Positions 60,301 to 64,000 of a DNA stretch of 64,000 bases are shown piece by piece. The DNA is from Streptomyces sp. CB02959 (GTDB taxonomy: Bacteria > Actinomycetota > Actinomycetes > Streptomycetales > Streptomycetaceae): contig NZ_NNBP01000039.1 in the NCBI RefSeq assembly GCF_002803155.1, positions 20,843 through 84,842 on the forward strand, read 5' to 3'. The position numbers were made by a program, and so were the translations under genes. Position 1 is the first letter of the stretch, and the number at the start of each line of letters is the position of its first letter. The notes below the pieces were generated by a model. The model ran no database searches and was not told the DNA's origin. It worked only from the letters and a program-made list of their open reading frames with translations.

Positions 60301-61136
60301 CGGATCTCCTCGTGCCAGGTCTGGACGGCCGACTGGTAGTCCTTCTCGTCCCCGTGCAGGAACCGGGCGGCGAACTCCGGCCAGGGGGTGGTCGCGTAGA
60401 GCTTCTGGAACGCCTCGTCGCGGTCGTAGTCCGGGACGCAGGAGGTGAAGTGCGCGCCGTTCGGGGTCGCCACGACGCCGGTGACCGCGTGCCGCTTGAC
60501 CAGCAGGGTCTGCGGGGCGGCCGATCCGAAGTCGTCCACCAGCTCCTCGCACGAGAGGTAGGCGCTGTCCGCCGCCTCGCAGAACAGGTCGTCGAAGTAC
60601 GGGTCGGGCCCCAGGTACTGGCCGTTGCCGAGCCGGTCGGCGCGGTTGAGGTGCACCAGCGCCGCGTCCAGCCGCAGTGCGGGCATCGCCACGAAGGTCT
60701 CGCCGTCCTCGTACGGCGAGGTGACCGTCTTCAGGCCGGGGTTGACCCGCATCACGTCCGAGCCCAGACCGGCCCGGACCGGCAGGAAGGGCAGCCGGTT
60801 GGCGGCCGCCCGCAGCCCCCACATGAACATCGCCTCGTCGATCTCGCTCAGCTCGAAGCCGCCGGCCTGGCGGGCCGTGCGGAAGTGCGGCTCCAACGGG
60901 ATCGAGTCCAGCGTGACGAATGCGGTGACCAGCTTGCGGATCTTCCCGGCGGCGGCCAGCAGCCCCACGTCCGGTCCGCCGTAGGAGACCACGGTCAGGT
61001 CGGTGATGTCGGACCGGAGCAGCGCCCGGACCAGCGCCATCGGCTTGCGGCGGGAGCCCCAGCCGCCGATGCCCAGGGTCATCCCGCTGCGCAGCCGCGC
61101 GACGACGTCCTCGGGGGTCATGGTCTTGTCGGTCAC
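60297..61136 (-). CDS. ipdA: IpdA, COCHEA-CoA hydrolase alpha subunit
   Basis: The 279-residue subunit starts DKTMTPEDVVARLRSGMTLGIGGWGSRRKPMALVRALLRSD, with the glycine-rich CoA-binding loop GIGGWGSRRKPMALV diagnostic of IpdA. VSYGGPDVGLLAAAGKIRKLVTAFVTLDSIPLEPHFR and ADRLGNGQYLGPDPYFDDLF follow. With IpdB it hydrolyses the final steroid ring. Overlaps of 4 bp on both sides fix it in the echA20-ipdABC operon. Confidence 0.94.
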   Translation of the reverse strand: MTDKTMTPEDVVARLRSGMTLGIGGWGSRRKPMALVRALLRSDITDLTVVSYGGPDVGLLAAAGKIRKLVTAFVTLDSIPLEPHFRTARQAGGFELSEIDEAMFMWGLRAAANRLPFLPVRAGLGSDVMRVNPGLKTVTSPYEDGETFVAMPALRLDAALVHLNRADRLGNGQYLGPDPYFDDLFCEAADSAYLSCEELVDDFGSAAPQTLLVKRHAVTGVVATPNGAHFTSCVPDYDRDEAFQKLYATTPWPEFAARFLHGDEKDYQSAVQTWHEEIR

Positions 61137-61912
61137 GATCGGTCCTCCTCGTCCTTGTGGGGCCGGTCCGCGCCGAAGGTGTCGCGGACCCGGTCCGCGA
61201 CCCCGCTGAGGTTGGCCTCGAAGGTGAAGCCCTGCTCGAAGCGGTAGCTACGGCGTACGTCGACCGGGTCGATGCCGTTGATGGCGGCCTTGGCGAGCCG
61301 GATGAGGGAGCCGTCCTTGCGGGCGATCTCCCGGGCCAACTCCATTGCCACGTCGGTCAGTTCGTCACGCGGCACGACCTTCCAGACGGAGCCGTGCGCG
61401 TGCAGTTCGTGGGCGGTGGCGGTCCGCGAGGTGTAGTACAGCGCCCGCATCAGGTGCTGGGGGACCAGGCGGGCCAGATGGGTGGCGGCGCCCAGCGCGC
61501 CGCGGTCCAGCTCGGGCAGGCCGAAGGTCGCGTCGTGGCTCGCCACGATCGCGTCGGCGTTGCCCACCAGGCCGATCCCGCCGCCCAGGCAGAAGCCGTG
61601 CACGGCGGCGACCACCGGCACTTCGCACTCGTAGACCGCGGCGAACGCCTCGGCGCAGCCGCGGTTGGCGCCGATCAGCGCCCCGTGGCCGCCTGCCGCG
61701 GTGTCCCGCTGCATCTCCTTGATGTCGACGCCGGCGTTGAATCCGCGGCCCTCGGCGGTGAGCAGCACGCAGCGGACGTCGAGGTCGCGGCCGGCGGCCC
61801 GTACGGCGTCGGCGAGGTCGTACCAGCCCTGTACGGGCAGCGCGTTGACCGGGGGGAAGTCCACGGTGACGACCGCGACGCCCTGGTCGGGTGCGGAGGT
61901 GGAGACACCCAT
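61133..61912 (-). CDS. echA20: EchA20, ring-D-opening crotonase (HIEC-CoA hydrolase)
   Basis: The 259-residue crotonase-family protein has AEGRGFNAGVDIKEMQRD as first oxyanion-hole segment and AAVHGFCLGGGIGLVGNADAIVASHDATFGLPELDRGALGAATHLARL as second. EchA20 of mycobacteria hydrolyses ring D of HIEC-CoA. The identification follows from the operon position directly before ipdA with a 4-bp overlap and from the family. A KstR2-like box lies 22 bp before the start. Confidence 0.9.
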   Translation of the reverse strand: MGVSTSAPDQGVAVVTVDFPPVNALPVQGWYDLADAVRAAGRDLDVRCVLLTAEGRGFNAGVDIKEMQRDTAAGGHGALIGANRGCAEAFAAVYECEVPVVAAVHGFCLGGGIGLVGNADAIVASHDATFGLPELDRGALGAATHLARLVPQHLMRALYYTSRTATAHELHAHGSVWKVVPRDELTDVAMELAREIARKDGSLIRLAKAAINGIDPVDVRRSYRFEQGFTFEANLSGVADRVRDTFGADRPHKDEEDRS

Positions 61913-61933
61913 GAGCAGATCAGCTACCTTTCC

Positions 61934-61950
61934 ACCAAGCGTTTGTTAGG
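61934..61950. promoter_or_regulatory. KstR2-like operator 2 (echA20 / SDR divergent promoter)
   Basis: ACCAAGCGTTTGTTAGG matches the mycobacterial KstR2 motif AnCAAGnnCTTGnT except for one base and matches site 1 at 14 of 17 positions. It lies in the 80-bp gap between the divergent starts of echA20 (61912) and the SDR gene (61993). Confidence 0.8.
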
Positions 61951-61992
61951 TAGTGAAGTTAGCAGCGGATCGCCCGCCGCGGGAGGTACCAG

Positions 61993-62781
61993 TTGTCCCT
62001 GAACCTCGATCTGACCGGACGGGTCGCCGTCGTCACCGGCGGCACCCGGGGCGTCGGCGCCGGAATCGCCCGGGCCTTCCTCCAGGCCGGCGCGGAGGTC
62101 GTCGTGTGCGCCCGGCGGCCACCGGACACCCCGGTCACGGCGGACGGCCGCACGGCCCGCTTCCGCCCCCTCGACCTGCGCGCACCGGACGCCGTCCGGG
62201 AGTTCTTCCACACCGTCGCCGCCGACCACGGCCGCCTGGACTGCCTGGTCAACAACGCCGGCGGCACCCCCTACCGGCTGCTCGGCGAGACCGCCGCGGA
62301 ACGCCACGCCCGGGTCGTCGAACTCAACCTGACCGCCCCCATGACCGCCTCGCTCGCCGCGTACGACGTGATGCGCGGCCAGCCGGACGGCGGTTCGGTG
62401 ATCATGATCGGCAGCGTCAGCGGCACCCGGCCCTCGCCCGGCACCGCCGCCTACGGCGCCGCCAAGGCCGGCCTGGAAAACCTCGCCCGCTCGATGGCCG
62501 TCGAATGGGCACCCCGCGTCCGCGTCAACACCCTCGTCCTCGGCATGGTGCGGACCGAACTCTCCGCGCTGCACTACGGGGACGAGGCGGGCGTCGCCGC
62601 GGTCGGCGCGACCGTGCCGCTCGGCCGGCTCGCCGAACCCACCGAGATCGGCGACGCCTGCGTCTTCCTCGCCTCCGGCCGCGCCGGCTACGTCAGCGGC
62701 GCCAGCCTGCTCGTCCACGGCGGCGGGGAACGTCCCGCCTTCCTCGACGCCGCCACCGCCAACCACCCCAAGGAGTCATGA
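61993..62781 (+). CDS. Short-chain dehydrogenase/reductase (Rv3549c-like; TTG start)
   Basis: The 262-residue SDR begins at a TTG (61993) preceded by GGGAGG. Motifs are VVTGGTRGVGAGIARAF, VVCARRPP after the second strand (suggesting NADP preference), NNAGGTPYR, the catalytic Ser in IGSVSGTRPSPG and YGAAK. It corresponds by position (divergent from echA20-ipdABC) to Rv3549c of M. tuberculosis. The precise step in HIP catabolism is not established. One base pair separates its stop from the next start. Confidence 0.87.
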   Translation: MSLNLDLTGRVAVVTGGTRGVGAGIARAFLQAGAEVVVCARRPPDTPVTADGRTARFRPLDLRAPDAVREFFHTVAADHGRLDCLVNNAGGTPYRLLGETAAERHARVVELNLTAPMTASLAAYDVMRGQPDGGSVIMIGSVSGTRPSPGTAAYGAAKAGLENLARSMAVEWAPRVRVNTLVLGMVRTELSALHYGDEAGVAAVGATVPLGRLAEPTEIGDACVFLASGRAGYVSGASLLVHGGGERPAFLDAATANHPKES

Positions 62782-62782
62782 G

Positions 62783-63694
62783 ATGACCGGAATCTGCACC
62801 GGACGCGTCGCCGCCGTCACCGGGGCCGGCCGCGGCCTGGGCCGCGCCCACGCCCTCGCGCTGGCCGCCGAGGGAGCCGCCGTCGTGGTCAACGACCTCG
62901 GCGTCGCCGCCGACGGCGCCGGCGCCTCCGCCGGCCCCGCTCAGCAGGTCGTCGAGGAGATCCGGGCCCACGGCGGCCGAGCCGTCGCACACACCGGCGA
63001 CATCACCACCGACGACGGCGCCCGCTCCCTCGTCGCCACCGCGCTGGACACCTTCGGCCGCCTGGACGCCCTGGTGAACAACGCCGGGTTCCTGCGCGAC
63101 CGGATGCTGGTCAACCTCGACGAGGACGACTGGGACGCGGTGATGCGGGTCCACCTCAAGGGCCACTTCCTGCCGCTCAAGCACGCCGCCGCACACTGGC
63201 GGGCCGAGGCCAAGGCCGGGCGCACGCCCGACGCCCGGGTGATCAACACCAGCTCGGGCGCCGGCCTCCTCGGCAGCGTCGGCCAGGGCAACTACTCCGC
63301 GGCCAAAGCGGGCATCCTCGGCCTCACCCTCGTCGCCGCCGCCGAACTGGGCCACTACGGCGTCCAGGTCAACGCCCTCGCCCCCGCGGCCCGCACCCGG
63401 ATGACCGAGCAGACCTTCGCCGACACCATGGCGGCCCCCGCGGAAGGCGCCTTCGACGCCATGGCCCCCGAGAACGTCTCCCCGCTGGTCGTCTGGCTGG
63501 CCTCCGCCGACAGCACCGGCGTGACCGGCCGGGTCTTCGAGGCCGAGGGCGGCCGCATCACCGTGATGGAAGGATGGCGACCGGGACCCACCACCGACCA
63601 AGGAGCCCGCTGGGCCCCGACCGAGGCCGGCGCGGCCGCCCGCAAACTCCTCGCGGCGGCGGGGAGGACGTGGCCGGTGTACGGAGCGCGGTAG
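62783..63694 (+). CDS. Short-chain dehydrogenase/reductase (Rv3548c-like, long SDR)
   Basis: The 303-residue protein resembles the N-terminal dehydrogenase domain of peroxisomal multifunctional enzyme 2: AAVTGAGRGLGRAHALALAAEGAAVVVNDLGV, NNAGFLRDRMLVNLDEDDWDAVMRVHLKGHFLPLKHAA, INTSSGAGLLGSVGQGNYSAAKAG, and the longer C-terminal part TDQGARWAPTEAGAAARKLL. It probably oxidises a 3-hydroxyacyl-CoA of the pathway. It is the second gene of the SDR pair and matches Rv3548c by position. Its stop codon forms part of the terminator hairpin. Confidence 0.88.
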   Translation: MTGICTGRVAAVTGAGRGLGRAHALALAAEGAAVVVNDLGVAADGAGASAGPAQQVVEEIRAHGGRAVAHTGDITTDDGARSLVATALDTFGRLDALVNNAGFLRDRMLVNLDEDDWDAVMRVHLKGHFLPLKHAAAHWRAEAKAGRTPDARVINTSSGAGLLGSVGQGNYSAAKAGILGLTLVAAAELGHYGVQVNALAPAARTRMTEQTFADTMAAPAEGAFDAMAPENVSPLVVWLASADSTGVTGRVFEAEGGRITVMEGWRPGPTTDQGARWAPTEAGAAARKLLAAAGRTWPVYGAR

Positions 63695-63707
63695 CGCTCC
63701 GCTTTTT
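63682..63707 (+). terminator. Canonical intrinsic terminator overlapping the SDR stop codon
   Basis: CGGAGCGC (63682-63689), loop GGTA, and GCGCTCCG (63694-63701) form a perfect 8-bp stem followed by C and TTTTT (63703-63707). The TAG stop (63692-63694) lies in the loop and first stem base. A U-run terminator of this classical type is uncommon in such a GC-rich genome. Confidence 0.9.
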
Positions 63708-63800
63708 GGGCCCCGTACGTTTTTGGCTGTCCCGCCGTGGGAGTTGCTGTTTTCCGCCTGCGGCGCTGGCTGTTGTCCGCTGCGCGGGGCTGTTGGGTGC

Positions 63801-63877
63801 GGTGTCGGGGCGGAGGGGTCGGTGTGCAGGACTGCTGCGCTTTACGTCCTGCACACCGACCCCTCCGCCCCGACACC
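63801..63877. repeat. 32-bp perfect inverted repeat (hairpin) near the right edge
   Basis: Arms 63801-63832 and 63846-63877 are exactly complementary over 32 bp with a 13-nt spacer. It lies about 95 bp after the SDR terminator in a stretch (63708-64000) without any supported gene. It could be a bidirectional terminator facing a gene beyond the window, or the trace of a mobile or recombination element. Confidence 0.9.
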
Positions 63878-64000
63878 TCCCGGTGGTGGTGGGGAGAGAC
63901 GGTGAGTGGGGGTCGGTGGGAGTGGTCGCCTGCCGGTCGCTGATCGACCCGGTCACCACTCAACAGCGGACCCGCGCAGGCCCACTACGGGCACTCCAAC

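Noticed and set aside
63708..64000. Short open frames at the right edge (e.g. 63723-63943)
   Set aside because: They run through the 32-bp inverted repeat, have no ribosome site and give Arg/Cys-rich peptides mirrored on both strands.

Overview
The window looks like chromosomal DNA of a Streptomyces-type actinomycete. Base composition is very GC-rich, codon third positions are almost always G or C, GTG/TTG starts are common, and the gene families are typical: SpoIIE phosphatases with PAS/GAF sensors, mycothiol-type DinB proteins, a DasR-type site, a stand-alone LigC/primase pair and Tat-exported peroxidase. There are no rRNA or tRNA genes, no complete insertion sequences and no CRISPR array that I can see.

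Layout. 1-5.4 kb: [NiFe]-hydrogenase maturation operon hypB(partial)-hypF-hypC-hypD-hypE, closed by a 19-bp perfect hairpin. 5.4-11.4 kb: a decayed stretch, a secreted GH19 chitinase behind a DasR (dre) box, a secreted repeat protein, an LRR protein, a Tat-exported DyP peroxidase and a stray AccE-like peptide. 11.8-18.1 kb: an APC permease, a SpoIIE-type phosphatase, a MASE1 membrane protein, divergent LigC ligase and LigD-type primase/polymerase (NHEJ or gap repair), and a small His-rich exported protein. 18.1-31 kb: an acyl-CoA ligase, two multidomain PAS/GAF/SpoIIE phosphatases, APC and MFS transporters, a small exported protein behind a structured leader, a MarR regulator divergent from a DinB-type protein, and an EamA exporter. 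32.2-36.1 kb: a probable nucleobase catabolic group (IPNS-like dioxygenase, NCS2 permease, 8-oxoguanine deaminase). 36.4-40.1 kb: an MFS transporter, a thermolysin-type M4 protease and a small protein.

40.2-44.4 kb is a PadR-linked group (alpha/beta hydrolase, SDR, LLM flavin monooxygenase, PadR regulator, flavin reductase) with two matching operator-like sites. 44.5-63.7 kb is the main catabolic block. It corresponds closely in content to the mycobacterial KstR2 regulon for steroid C and D rings (HIP catabolism): fadD3, four acyl-CoA dehydrogenases, two crotonase-family genes including echA20, SDRs, kstR2, fadA6 and the overlapping operon echA20-ipdA-ipdB-ipdC. Two KstR2-like boxes sit in the two divergent promoters. 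The block is interrupted at 54.5-58.4 kb by a broken gene, a C-terminally shortened P450 and a DSP/PTP phosphatase.

How the genes work together: FadD3 would activate HIP (the C/D-ring propionate left after A/B-ring removal) to its CoA ester. The FadE proteins, SDRs and crotonases would shorten the side chain. IpdC plus an SDR would set up the ring, EchA20 would open ring D, IpdAB would open the last ring, and FadA6 would cleave the product thiolytically. KstR2 would repress the set until a HIP-CoA-type ligand appears. The most unusual structures are a 138-bp coupled mini-ORF element present after two of the FadE genes, each copy ending in a duplicate of the 3' end of its host gene; a 32-bp perfect inverted repeat near the right edge; and a leader with mutually exclusive hairpins that covers a ribosome binding site.
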